A stretch of 64,000 nt of DNA from assembly GCF_037992945.1 (NCBI RefSeq), contig NZ_CP150304.1, forward strand, positions 1,801,501 through 1,865,500, given 5' to 3'. The position numbers were made by a program, and so were the translations under genes. Of this stretch, positions 56,045 to 63,775 are shown one piece after another (within the stretch, counting starts at the first letter, position 1; every line of letters begins with the position of its first letter). The notes beneath the pieces are model-generated. The model was not told where the DNA came from. It made no database searches and saw only the letters and a list, made by a program, of their open reading frames with translations. This DNA comes from Peribacillus sp. FSL E2-0218. GTDB taxonomy: Bacteria > Bacillota > Bacilli > Bacillales > DSM-1321.

Positions 56045-56443
56045 ATGGATAAAAATCATGTAATCTTAGAACCTTTTCAACATCAAGTAAGCTGTTGCTG
56101 CCCGGGGCAGAAGCACCTGCATATGATCGACTTCTTTCCAGGAGATGTATGGACAATTACCGATGAGCGGAAATATGTAGATTGTCTAGGATGGCACTTT
56201 TTGATCGTGGTCAACGAAGAGTATCAGTTTTTTATGCAAGTGGCAGACATCGAGGAGCTGTATTCCACTGGCACCATTTGCTCCATATTGGATTTGGATC
56301 TGAGAATTAATCATTTGGGCTTTAAAATCAACGAAGCACTCGATGCACATGATAGGGAGTCGTTTCTTTCGTTTGCTGATGAACTGAGCTGCGTCCAGGA
56401 AATAAAGAATAAAATGAACACGGAAGATGTGCATGCGTATTAA
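56045..56443 (+). CDS. IDEAL-domain protein in a Fur-regulated operon
   Basis: A 132-residue protein of unknown function. An N-terminal part contains CCCPGQKHLH and an SH3-like or beta-rich region; the C-terminal third holds the IDEAL-type motif INEALDAHDRESFLSFADEL found in several Bacillus proteins. Its gene is first downstream of the two Fur boxes, so it is expected to be expressed in iron limitation. The cysteines (CCC near residue 17) could bind metal (inference). ATG after AGCGGGGGAATAAACCA. The flavodoxin gene follows. Confidence 0.75.
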   Translation: MDKNHVILEPFQHQVSCCCPGQKHLHMIDFFPGDVWTITDERKYVDCLGWHFLIVVNEEYQFFMQVADIEELYSTGTICSILDLDLRINHLGFKINEALDAHDRESFLSFADELSCVQEIKNKMNTEDVHAY

Positions 56444-56559
56444 GCAAACAGGGTGCACTTGTTAAGGTGTATGCGGTGATGACGTTCTTTCTCCTGAAGA
56501 TAAGAATGAAAGGATAAGCATTCAAATAATAAAAAGCATGGTTGGAAGGGGAAAATTGC

Positions 56560-57018
56560 ATGTCTAAAATCATTATGATTTTTGCCAGTATGAGTGGCAA
56601 TACAGAAGAAATGGCGGACTCCATTGCAGCAGGAATCAAGGAGAACGATGTGGATATTGAAATGATAGATATAATGGATAGTCCAGAAGCATCCATACTT
56701 GAAGGGTACGATGGTATCTTATTAGGTGCATACACGTGGGGGGATGGAGATCTGCCGGATGATTTTTTAGACTTTTATGATGAAATGGATGATGTTGATT
56801 TAACCGGAAAGAAAGCTGCGGTGTTTGGTTCAGGCGATTCATACTATACACACTATTGTGCAGCTGTAGATATTTTGAGCGAAAAATTAAGGGAACGGGG
56901 CGCTGATATCGTCATGGAAGGGTTAAAAGTCGAATTAACCCCAGAAGATGAGGAAATCAAAAGGTGCCAGGATTTCGGGAGGGAGTTCATGAAAAAAAGT
57001 TTGGTTTCTTCCATATAA
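56560..57018 (+). CDS. Flavodoxin (YkuN/YkuP-like, iron-limitation type)
   Basis: A 152-residue short-chain flavodoxin. The FMN phosphate loop is ASMSGNTEEMAD near the N-terminus, followed by GAYTWGDGDLPDDFLDFYDE and FGSGDSYYTHYCAAVD. The Fur boxes upstream fit flavodoxins that replace ferredoxin when iron is low, as in B. subtilis ykuNOP. ATG 56560 is preferred over an earlier TTG because GGAAGGGGAAAA lies in front of it. The next gene follows in 39 bases. Confidence 0.92.
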   Translation: MSKIIMIFASMSGNTEEMADSIAAGIKENDVDIEMIDIMDSPEASILEGYDGILLGAYTWGDGDLPDDFLDFYDEMDDVDLTGKKAAVFGSGDSYYTHYCAAVDILSEKLRERGADIVMEGLKVELTPEDEEIKRCQDFGREFMKKSLVSSI

Positions 57019-57057
57019 TTTTAGACAGCATAGGGTAAAGAGGAGTGAAGGGAATTG

Positions 57058-57828
57058 ATGGGGAAGGAATATCGGGTTTCGATTGCCACTTTGACTGATT
57101 ATCATTTACAAGATTTCATAAGATGTCCTTATCAATTTTACTTTCATCATATTGAAGGAAAAAGCGCAGCTCAACATAATTGGCGAAAGATGGTTCAATT
57201 TGTCATTAATCAAGTTGTAAGTCGATATTATAAACTTCCTCTTGAAAGCCAGACGACCAAGACGGTTATGGAGCTCATAGATGAACATTGGAGAGTCATT
57301 GATGTACGACAGTTCGAGTCAAAGATTCAGTATTATTTGGCTTTAGCCAAAATATCAGACCATTTGAACCAATTTTTAACTTCTGGGAAAAATGAATACC
57401 CTCCTTTGTTTTTATATGAAAAGCTCAACATGACGATTGATGAGCTTGGGACCGACCTTTCCTTAACTCTCGAAGTGGCAGAATGGTCAAGCAACTCATT
57501 CATCATCAAAAAATATTTAGTCGATACTACTGAAGATATGAACATTTTGTTTATTCATATGATTTCGGTATTTTGTCAAAAGGCATTTGGTCAATTACCT
57601 GAGAGAATTGAAATCATCTCGCTTATGGACGGTAAACTGAAACCATACATTCCAATCATGGAAGACGTTTCGGACGGATTGGAGTACCTTAACATCATCA
57701 AGAATCTTTTGCAACAACCTAAAAATTACTTGAAAACGGATTGCGCAACGGTTTGCAGTAGTTGTTCTTATCAAAAAAGGTGCTATGAAGGCATTAATAT
57801 GAATCACGAAGATGTTATAATGCAATGA
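57058..57828 (+). CDS. Cas4/AddB-like Fe-S protein without obvious nuclease residues
   Basis: A 256-residue protein I do not recognise by name. The N-terminal motif DFIRCPYQFYFHH resembles the Cys-containing start of Cas4/RecB-type PD-(D/E)XK domains, and the C-terminal CATVCSSCSYQKRC gives C-x2-C-x5-C, the other three cysteines of a 4-Cys Fe-S cluster. The segment where D-x(n)-ExK should lie (LSLTLEVAEWSSNSFIIKKY) has no clear catalytic set, so it may be a non-nuclease relative. It follows the flavodoxin gene by 39 bases and probably shares the Fur-regulated transcript. There is no CRISPR array nearby. Confidence 0.65.
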   Translation: MGKEYRVSIATLTDYHLQDFIRCPYQFYFHHIEGKSAAQHNWRKMVQFVINQVVSRYYKLPLESQTTKTVMELIDEHWRVIDVRQFESKIQYYLALAKISDHLNQFLTSGKNEYPPLFLYEKLNMTIDELGTDLSLTLEVAEWSSNSFIIKKYLVDTTEDMNILFIHMISVFCQKAFGQLPERIEIISLMDGKLKPYIPIMEDVSDGLEYLNIIKNLLQQPKNYLKTDCATVCSSCSYQKRCYEGINMNHEDVIMQ

Positions 57829-58055
57829 CTATGCTCGCGGCTGCGATCAGGTTAGTATTTTATGGGCATCCGCTGATGAAGGAAGAGAAAAACACCTTGA
57901 AAACGGGTATTTACATAATTTTTTAAAGGCGGATCATTCCATATCGGGATAATCCGCACTATCGTTTATATAACGTAAAACATCACCTCATATCCTCTAA
58001 CCTTCAGCTATGAACATGGAAAAGGCTCTTATCAGTTCTTTCTCCATACCGCTGA

Positions 58056-58934
58056 TCATTCATACCCGGTTACTATTACTCCATCGATATTGTTGCCCGA
58101 AATCTCGTAATGGTTATTATGTGGTACTTTAATTGTCATGCTTTCAGAAACAAGGTAATAAGAAATTGTATATTGTACCCCGTTAACATTTGCAGCAGTG
58201 GACTTTTCTTTTTTGAGGAAATCTAAATATTCCTCCAAGACGAAATTTTTTTTATGCATGATCGCGCTGTGTGGCAAACCTACAAAACGGATATGCCACG
58301 GTTCATATTGAATGCCTGTAACATCGATTTTATCCTTTGGATAGCGTAAAATAAAACCGTATTTCCAAGCATTTCTTTCTATCCATTTTCCTTCCGCCGC
58401 TTCACTCATTTTCATCTGTGAAGAACCTACATCAAGGGATATACCCAAATTGTGTTCACTATAGCCGGCAGGCAAGGCATAGTCAGGTCCCATTTCCCGG
58501 TAAAGTTCACGTTGCTTATTCATACCCCGGTATCCACTATTAATCAAGAAATGATGAACCCCTTCTTTTTTGGCAGCCGTTATCATCTTCGAAAATGCAA
58601 GTGCGACATCCCTTGATAACTCAATATTGCCATCAAGCAATCCGTAGCCCTCTGTCAATTCCTTGTTCGTAAATAAATTTACGATATCCGACTTTTCACT
58701 TTCTGAATGAACAGGAAATTCACTGTTGACCAAGAGCAGATTTCCTTGGTATACCTGTTCTTTGGAAATCTCTTTCCGCTGAATGTTTTTAGGAATGCCT
58801 ATATCGGCTAATTTAACTTTTTCATATCGATCATATGTTTGAATCTCGACTTTCCCATGAAAAGTCGGTGCTATATAAATGAAACCAAAACCGATACTCA
58901 ATCCAAAAAAAAATAAATACCCCAACTTTTTCAA
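58056..58934 (-). CDS. vanY: VanY-type D-Ala-D-Ala carboxypeptidase (M15B)
   Basis: A 292-residue Zn carboxypeptidase that trims the terminal D-Ala of peptidoglycan stem peptides. An uncleaved or lipid-free N-terminal hydrophobic segment (GYLFFFGLSIGFGFIYIAP) anchors it in the membrane. The metal site residues are in SGYRGMNKQRELY, SEHNLGISLDVG and EPWHIRFVG. It lies 117 bases downstream of vanS and would be part of the VanRS regulon. Without vanH, vanA or vanX in the window it is not enough for glycopeptide resistance. Confidence 0.87.
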   Translation of the reverse strand: MKKLGYLFFFGLSIGFGFIYIAPTFHGKVEIQTYDRYEKVKLADIGIPKNIQRKEISKEQVYQGNLLLVNSEFPVHSESEKSDIVNLFTNKELTEGYGLLDGNIELSRDVALAFSKMITAAKKEGVHHFLINSGYRGMNKQRELYREMGPDYALPAGYSEHNLGISLDVGSSQMKMSEAAEGKWIERNAWKYGFILRYPKDKIDVTGIQYEPWHIRFVGLPHSAIMHKKNFVLEEYLDFLKKEKSTAANVNGVQYTISYYLVSESMTIKVPHNNHYEISGNNIDGVIVTGYE

Positions 58935-59051
58935 TGTAAGCTTCCTCCTTGATCTTATCTTCTTATAAGATAGGACAAACTTTTTAAAAAAAGAGTGGGG
59001 TAATTCTTAAATTTTTCTTAAATCATTCTTTGGGATGTGAGCTTCATCATT

Positions 59052-60149
59052 TTATCCACTTTCTTGAGGTAATCGAACTTCAAAAACGGTATGCATAAAA
59101 CTACTTTCGGCACTGATTGTCCCGTTATGCTGCTCCACGATGTTTTTTGCAATGAATAAGCCCAGCCCAGTGCTGTCTTCTTGGTGAGCTCGAGCTTTGT
59201 CACCAGTATAAAACATATCAAAAAGATGCGGCAGTTCATTTTGAGGGATGGGATCTCCATAATTCACAACTTGAACAACCAATTCCCCAGAATGTATAAA
59301 GCCGCGAATGTCTACAAACTGACCGTCGCTTCCATAACGATTTGCATTGATTAGAAGGTTTTCAAACACGCGGGCTAAGAGGGCTCCGTCTGCAACAATT
59401 GGTAATTCGGAAGGAATATTCATTCGCGCGGTTAAATGATTTTTTTCAAAAACAGGGTACAATTCTTCCGTTAGTTGGTTGAGCAAATCGGCTAAGTTTA
59501 TTTGCTTTTTATAAACGGGCAGCATCCCATAGTTCATTCTCGTTATTTCGAATAATTCATCAATAAGCCGTTCTAAACGCTGTGATTTAGTAAACGCAAT
59601 CGTTAAAAAATGTGTGATCTGCTCCTTAGTCAATTTTTCATCTTTAAGAATTAAATCGATATAACCTAAAACAGACGTAAGAGGCGTACGCAAATCATGT
59701 GCTAAATTTACGACCAACTGATTCTTGCTGCTTTCCGAAAAATCTCCTCTTTCAATAGCTTCTTTCAACTTCTCGCTTGCCAAGTTGATATCTTGGGCAA
59801 TATCCCTGAATTCATCATAGGTATTTATTTGAACCTTATATGAGAAATCTCCTCGAGCTAGATGGTGGATCCCTGTTGAAATCTTATTGAAGTAGGTCGA
59901 ATAGGGCTGGGTCAGTACATAAAAAAACAAGATCGAAAGCGGGATGAACAGTAGTAAAAAGAAGTTAATGTCACCAATTTCATTCATCAATCGACGATAA
60001 AAAGTCAGCCTGTCGCCAAACTGGACATAGGTATGATAATAAATTTGTAGTCCCTTAAAGATGGAATAGGTGATGATACCAGCAAATAGCATACTTAAAC
60101 CGAATAATAGCACCATCTTCGAACGAAAACCGCGTACAGCTTTAGCCAT
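59052..60149 (-). CDS. vanS: Sensor histidine kinase VanS-like
   Basis: A 365-residue kinase: two transmembrane segments (about 11-33 and 63-82), a HAMP-like region (about 90-120), the H-box VVNLAHDLRTPLTSV (H151) and the C-terminal ATP-binding domain with NLLINANRYG, DMFYTGDKA and STGLGLFIAKN. It pairs with the overlapping response regulator gene. The frame extends upstream through vanR; ATG 60149 overlaps vanR's end by 8 bases (ATGGCTAA), and ATG 60158 is an alternative. Confidence 0.85.
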   Translation of the reverse strand: MAKAVRGFRSKMVLLFGLSMLFAGIITYSIFKGLQIYYHTYVQFGDRLTFYRRLMNEIGDINFFLLLFIPLSILFFYVLTQPYSTYFNKISTGIHHLARGDFSYKVQINTYDEFRDIAQDINLASEKLKEAIERGDFSESSKNQLVVNLAHDLRTPLTSVLGYIDLILKDEKLTKEQITHFLTIAFTKSQRLERLIDELFEITRMNYGMLPVYKKQINLADLLNQLTEELYPVFEKNHLTARMNIPSELPIVADGALLARVFENLLINANRYGSDGQFVDIRGFIHSGELVVQVVNYGDPIPQNELPHLFDMFYTGDKARAHQEDSTGLGLFIAKNIVEQHNGTISAESSFMHTVFEVRLPQESG

Positions 60150-60837
60150 TGAATGCATATCCGACACCCCATACGGTTTTAATCCATGTATTCTTCCGTG
60201 TATCTTTTTCCAGCTTTTTTCGTAACGTGCGAATATGTACCATAACGGTATTTCCACTTTCAAAATAAGCTTGGTCCCAAACGTGCTGGAATATGTTTTC
60301 CACACTATAAACCTTCTTTGGATGACTGGCCAATAAATGCAAAATATCAAACTCCTTTGGGGTAAGTTCAATGTTTTCACCATATAAATTTACGGTGCGC
60401 TGATCAGGAGAAATAACCAGCCCGCCAAATTCCAAGTTCGTTTTATGATCTGTTTTTGGTTGATTAAGCTTCGTAAAGCGCCTCAGCTGAGCGTTGACAC
60501 GGGCAACCAATTCCATGGGGATAAATGGTTTGGTCATATAATCATCTGCTCCAATCACAAGTCCATGGACCTTATCGAAGTCAGAGGTTTTTGCGCTCAA
60601 AAATATGACAGGCATATTATGCCGTTCGCGAATGTGACGGATTACTTCATATCCATCCATTTTCGGCATCATGATATCCAGAATCAGCAAATCAACATTT
60701 TGGGTCTCGGTAACATCAAGGGCTTCTTGACCATCAGAGGCTGTAATGACATGGTACCCCTCTTTTTCCAAAAGGATGGAAATTAGATCGGCAATTTCTT
60801 TCTCATCATCCGCTATTAAAATTGATAGAGGTTTCAT
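60142..60837 (-). CDS. vanR: OmpR-family response regulator VanR-like
   Basis: A 231-residue regulator: receiver domain (1-115) with acidic pocket D10-D11, phosphoacceptor D54 (LILDIMMPKMDGYE) and K103 in DDYMTKPF, then a winged-helix domain (about 130-230, ELTPKEFDILHLLASHPKKVYS and MVHIRTLRKKLEKD). First gene of the minus-strand set; GGGAGTGGGAATGA lies before its ATG. Confidence 0.88.
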   Translation of the reverse strand: MKPLSILIADDEKEIADLISILLEKEGYHVITASDGQEALDVTETQNVDLLILDIMMPKMDGYEVIRHIRERHNMPVIFLSAKTSDFDKVHGLVIGADDYMTKPFIPMELVARVNAQLRRFTKLNQPKTDHKTNLEFGGLVISPDQRTVNLYGENIELTPKEFDILHLLASHPKKVYSVENIFQHVWDQAYFESGNTVMVHIRTLRKKLEKDTRKNTWIKTVWGVGYAFNG

Positions 60838-60906
60838 TCATTCCCACTCCCATTGAAAATTACAATCTAATTGATTCTTGCCATAAGAAACGCCATAGCT
60901 TGGGGA

Positions 60907-61065
60907 TCAGTAGCAAGATCTTTCTAACATGAACGATAATTCATGCAGCTCTTCTTTATTATTTTCCATTATACCCTTAACTACTTCAAGGAGATGGCCT
61001 TTTTTCTGAACTGTTATTAATACTATTGCAATCCAGCTGTATAAGCAATCTTCCCTTGTTTTCAT
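60907..61065 (-). CDS. Small hypothetical protein (52 residues), weak
   Basis: An ATG frame on the minus strand with balanced composition (MKTREDCLYSWIAIVLITVQ at the start). The frame is open further upstream without a start codon, no ribosome binding site is seen before the ATG, and it lies ahead of vanR on the same strand. It may be the tail of a decayed gene. Confidence 0.25.
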   Translation of the reverse strand: MKTREDCLYSWIAIVLITVQKKGHLLEVVKGIMENNKEELHELSFMLERSCY

Positions 61066-61283
61066 AGAAAAATGATACTGCCGGAGCCAATTATGGATGA
61101 TGATAAATACATGAGGTCGCAGTCGAGAATCAGAAACAGCGAAACGTTTACCCTGACAGAACGATCCTGTCCTAACAATATGAATATTTCACCTTGAAAA
61201 AGAAAAAACACAAATGTCAGGCTGAAAAAATTGTATAAGAAACGGCGTTATATAATCGTACAAAAATTGATAGGAAAATAAAA

Positions 61284-61309
61284 ACGATGGAAGAAGAGCA
61301 CTCCATCGC
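61284..61309 (+). repeat. 26-bp direct repeat, left copy (terminator hairpin)
   Basis: Identical to 63051-63076. It contains the hairpin CGATGGA / TCCATCG with flanking A-rich DNA on its left, that is, a T run on the minus strand. It is the left target-site duplication of the IS. Confidence 0.9.
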
Positions 61310-61325
61310 TCAGACTGTAGACAAA
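61310..61325 (+). repeat. Left terminal inverted repeat of the IS
   Basis: TCAGACTGTAGACAAA, matching the right end in 14 of 16 positions. Confidence 0.85.
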
Positions 61326-61353
61326 CTCGATGAAAATTGAGTTTGTCTATTTT
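61319..61353 (+). terminator. Hairpin at the left end of the IS
   Basis: Perfect 10-bp stem AGACAAACTC / GAGTTTGTCT with a loop of 10, followed by ATTTTTA. It probably stops read-in transcription toward the transposase. Confidence 0.6.
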
Positions 61354-61374
61354 TATGGCCTGTACAATTTAGAC

Positions 61375-61497
61375 GTTGATTTCCACTCCAGGCACTCGCT
61401 TTCCGCGGGCGGTCGGGGAGCCTCCTCGGCTTTGCCTGCGGGGTCTCCCCTAGACGCGCTTTTCCCGCAGGAGTCTCGAACACCCGCTCCAATCAAC
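61375..61497. repeat. GC-rich repetitive element nested in the IS leader
   Basis: About 120 bases, much more GC-rich than its surroundings, bounded by inverted GTTGAT and ATCAAC. On the minus strand it reads GGAGCG..., CTCCTGCGGGAAAAGC, GAGACCCCGCAGGC, GCCGAGGAGGCTC and CCGCCCGCGGAAAGC, the pattern of a dispersed intergenic element known (from memory) from many Bacillaceae. Short frames over it are not genes. Confidence 0.65.
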
Positions 61498-61581
61498 TTT
61501 GTCTTACCATTTAGATAGAACACTTTTGACTGGAGTCATTTTTGTTTTAAAATTGAAGGATTAAAACTTGAGGTGATGAGG

Positions 61582-62940
61582 ATGCTTTCTAAACATGATT
61601 CTATTCAGCGAGATCAACTTGAAATGATTACTTTAGATCAACTGGTGCCACCGAACCATTTGGTTCGTAAAATGGAGGCTGCCATTGACTTCACTTTCAT
61701 TTATGACTTGGTGAAAGATATGTACTCAGAGGTAGGACGCCCAAGTATTGATCCAGTTATTTTAGTTAAACTGACTTTCATTCAATATACCTTCGGTATT
61801 CGTTCCATGCGTAAAACGATTGAAGAAGTTGAAACCAATATGGCTTACCGTTGGTTCTTAGGCTATGGTTTCCATGATAAAGTACCTCATTTCTCTACGT
61901 TCGGAAAAAATTATGAGCGACGCTTTAAAGATACAGACCTGTTTGAACAGATTTTCTGTCGCATTTTAATGACAGCTGCTAATAAAAAGGTAATAAGTGT
62001 AGAACACGTTTTCGTGGATTCCACACATGTGAAAGCCAGTGCGAATAAACGGAAATTTGAAAAGAAAATCGTTCGTAAAGAAACACGAGCGTATCAAGGA
62101 CGTCTTCAAGAAGAAATCAATCAAGATCGTGAAAACCATGGAAAGAAGCCTTTTCCACCAGATAAATTTGATAAGGAAGAAACCAAAGCAATTAAAGAAA
62201 GTACTACGGATCCTGAGAGTGGCTACTATGTGAAAGATGAACGAACAAAACAGTTTGCCTATTCATTCCATGCGGCCGCAGACGGCAACGGTTTTGTATT
62301 GGGAACGATTGTAACACCTGGTAATACACATGACAGTCATATTTTGGAGCCACTTGTTGAGCAAGTGATTGAGAAAGTTGGAAAACCAGAAGCAGTTGCC
62401 GCAGATGCAGCTTATAAAACACCAGCGATTACAAGCTACCTATTTAACAAAGAAATCACACCTGCTTTACCCTATACACGTCCTCGTACAAAAGAAGGAT
62501 TCTTTCGCAAACATGACTATGTTTACGATGAACACTTTGATTGTTACCTTTGCCCTTCGGGAGAAACTTTAAAGTACTCAACAACAAATAAAGAGGGCTA
62601 TCGCGAGTACAAATCGCCCAAACAAATTTGTGCAACATGCTCATTTTTATCACGGTGTACGGAAAGCAAAGACCATCAAAAAGTAGTGACACGGCATATC
62701 TGGCAAGCATATGTGGAAGAAGCAGATCATCTGCGTCATCATCAAGAGGTAAAACCTATATATGCGAAACGCAAAGAAACGATTGAGCGTGTATTCGCAG
62801 ATGCAAAAGAAAAGCATGGTATGCGTTGGACTACTTTAAGGGGACTTAAAAAATTGTCGATGCAGGCGATGCTTACTTTCGCTGCCATGAATGTAAAGAA
62901 GATGGCCACTTGGACATGGCAAGGTCCTAAAACGGCTTAA
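61582..62940 (+). CDS. IS1182-family transposase
   Basis: A 452-residue DDE transposase. The N-terminal region (MLSKHDSIQRDQLEMI, YSEVGRPSIDPVILVKL, FGIRSMRKTIEEVETN) and the catalytic regions VFVDSTHVKASANK, VAADAAYKTP and the C-terminal KETIERVFADAKEKHGMRW with the DDE glutamate are those of IS1182 transposases. A Cys cluster (CPSG, CATCSFLSRC) lies near residue 320-360. The ATG at 61582 is preferred; ATG 61576 and GTG 61573 overlap the GAGGTGATGAGG site. It appears intact, so the element may be active. Confidence 0.92.
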   Translation: MLSKHDSIQRDQLEMITLDQLVPPNHLVRKMEAAIDFTFIYDLVKDMYSEVGRPSIDPVILVKLTFIQYTFGIRSMRKTIEEVETNMAYRWFLGYGFHDKVPHFSTFGKNYERRFKDTDLFEQIFCRILMTAANKKVISVEHVFVDSTHVKASANKRKFEKKIVRKETRAYQGRLQEEINQDRENHGKKPFPPDKFDKEETKAIKESTTDPESGYYVKDERTKQFAYSFHAAADGNGFVLGTIVTPGNTHDSHILEPLVEQVIEKVGKPEAVAADAAYKTPAITSYLFNKEITPALPYTRPRTKEGFFRKHDYVYDEHFDCYLCPSGETLKYSTTNKEGYREYKSPKQICATCSFLSRCTESKDHQKVVTRHIWQAYVEEADHLRHHQEVKPIYAKRKETIERVFADAKEKHGMRWTTLRGLKKLSMQAMLTFAAMNVKKMATWTWQGPKTA

Positions 62941-62999
62941 CATAGTGGCTCGAAGAGCCCAAATCTCGTAACCTTTGGTCAAAATTTCAAAGGAATTTC

Positions 63000-63040
63000 A
63001 AAAGGGGTTCGGAATTTTTTAATTCCGAACCCCTTTTGTC
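63000..63040 (+). terminator. Terminator behind the transposase
   Basis: Perfect 17-bp stem (AAAAGGGGTTCGGAATT at 63000-63016 and its complement at 63021-63037), 4-base loop, T-rich end running into the right inverted repeat. Confidence 0.8.
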
Positions 63041-63050
63041 TACAAACTGA
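63035..63050 (+). repeat. Right terminal inverted repeat of the IS
   Basis: TTTGTCTACAAACTGA, complement of the left end with two differences. Confidence 0.85.
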
Positions 63051-63076
63051 ACGATGGAAGAAGAGCACTCCATCGC
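63051..63076 (+). repeat. 26-bp direct repeat, right copy (terminator hairpin)
   Basis: Identical to 61284-61309. Here the hairpin is followed by TTTTTT (63077 on). It lies 12 bases from the stop of the cupin gene and can end its minus-strand transcript. Confidence 0.9.
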
Positions 63077-63088
63077 TTTTTTCATTTA

Positions 63089-63775
63089 TCAATAATAATA
63101 ATATTGGGGATTAGCTGGTATTTGATAATTATAGGCCGGGGCAGGGTATACTTGGTTATCATATTGATTGATATATTGCGGATATGGCTGCTGCGGAAGT
63201 TGCGAAGGCTGCTGCAGTGGCTGTCTTTCATCTTCAGAACCCCGTTGGCAGTTGGCTGTCGGACCGATGAACGTTGCTGGCTGCACGGGGGCAACTGCTT
63301 TTTTCCATTGGTTTTCATCCATGCAATACGTATGAGCCATGATATTTGCTGGTGTCAATTTCAGGATATCGGAACCAAGCACAACTTCAGGGGTTGGCGC
63401 ATCAAAAATGGCAAGCAGATGCGTATTATCGGAAGTTGCGACTTCATAATGCCACCAGCCTTGTGGAACATTGGCCACTTGACCGGGCTTAAGGGGGTAA
63501 TTCTGGATTTGTTTCGTGAAAGGATTCAGCAATGAAACGGTTGCGGCACCAGAAATACAGTAAACAAGCTCAGCTGCATTTTGGTGATAATGCGGTTCCA
63601 CAACATTGCTAGTGCTGAGGTAAATATCCAGCAAAGAAACATTTTCAAGGGTGTTCAATTGTTTGATACCTACTACATTAATATAGTTTTGATTATCTTT
63701 TTTAAAGAGATTGCTATTATTGGCGTCGAAAAAAAATTGTGTGGATGGGGAGGTATAGTCCATATATGAAACCAT
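63089..63775 (-). CDS. Cupin-domain protein with a Q/P/Y-rich C-terminal tail
   Basis: A 228-residue protein. A single cupin spans about residues 35-130, with metal-binding pattern EPHYHQNAAELVYCISG and the second motif PQGWWHYEV. From about 175 onward the sequence is low-complexity and rich in Q, P, Y and N (QQPSQLPQQPYPQYINQY, ending PQYYYY), as in spore coat or cell-surface proteins. This suggests a germin-like oxidase/decarboxylase fold recruited as a coat or surface protein (inference). AAAAGGAATG lies before its ATG; the gene ends in front of the IS-duplicated terminator. Confidence 0.8.
   Translation of the reverse strand: MVSYMDYTSPSTQFFFDANNSNLFKKDNQNYINVVGIKQLNTLENVSLLDIYLSTSNVVEPHYHQNAAELVYCISGAATVSLLNPFTKQIQNYPLKPGQVANVPQGWWHYEVATSDNTHLLAIFDAPTPEVVLGSDILKLTPANIMAHTYCMDENQWKKAVAPVQPATFIGPTANCQRGSEDERQPLQQPSQLPQQPYPQYINQYDNQVYPAPAYNYQIPANPQYYYY

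Larger units (their letters stand above)
60838..61309. other. Gap upstream of vanR, with a small minus-strand frame
   Basis: The region upstream of vanR holds no recognised gene except the small frame at 60907-61065. The last 26 bases (61284-61309) are the left direct repeat flanking the IS. Confidence 0.4.
61310..63050 (+). mobile_element. IS1182-family insertion sequence (1741 bp)
   Basis: One transposase gene between imperfect terminal inverted repeats of 16 bases: left 61310 TCAGACTGTAGACAAA, right (reverse complement of 63035-63050) TCAGTTTGTAGACAAA, 14 of 16 identical. Flanked by an identical 26-bp direct repeat. Length and transposase type fit IS1182, a family with variable, sometimes long duplications and a preference for palindromic targets (recollection). 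The element is intact in outline. Confidence 0.88.

Noticed and set aside
57058..57828. Cas4 of a CRISPR system
   Set aside because: No repeat array or other cas gene is present, and the nuclease residues are not visible.
58056..60837. Vancomycin resistance cluster
   Set aside because: Only the regulatory pair and VanY are here; the essential vanH-vanA/B-vanX genes are absent, so it cannot confer resistance by itself.
61310..61518. Two short overlapping frames over the GC-rich repeat in the IS leader
   Set aside because: They come from the low-complexity, palindromic repeat; no ribosome binding sites or family match.
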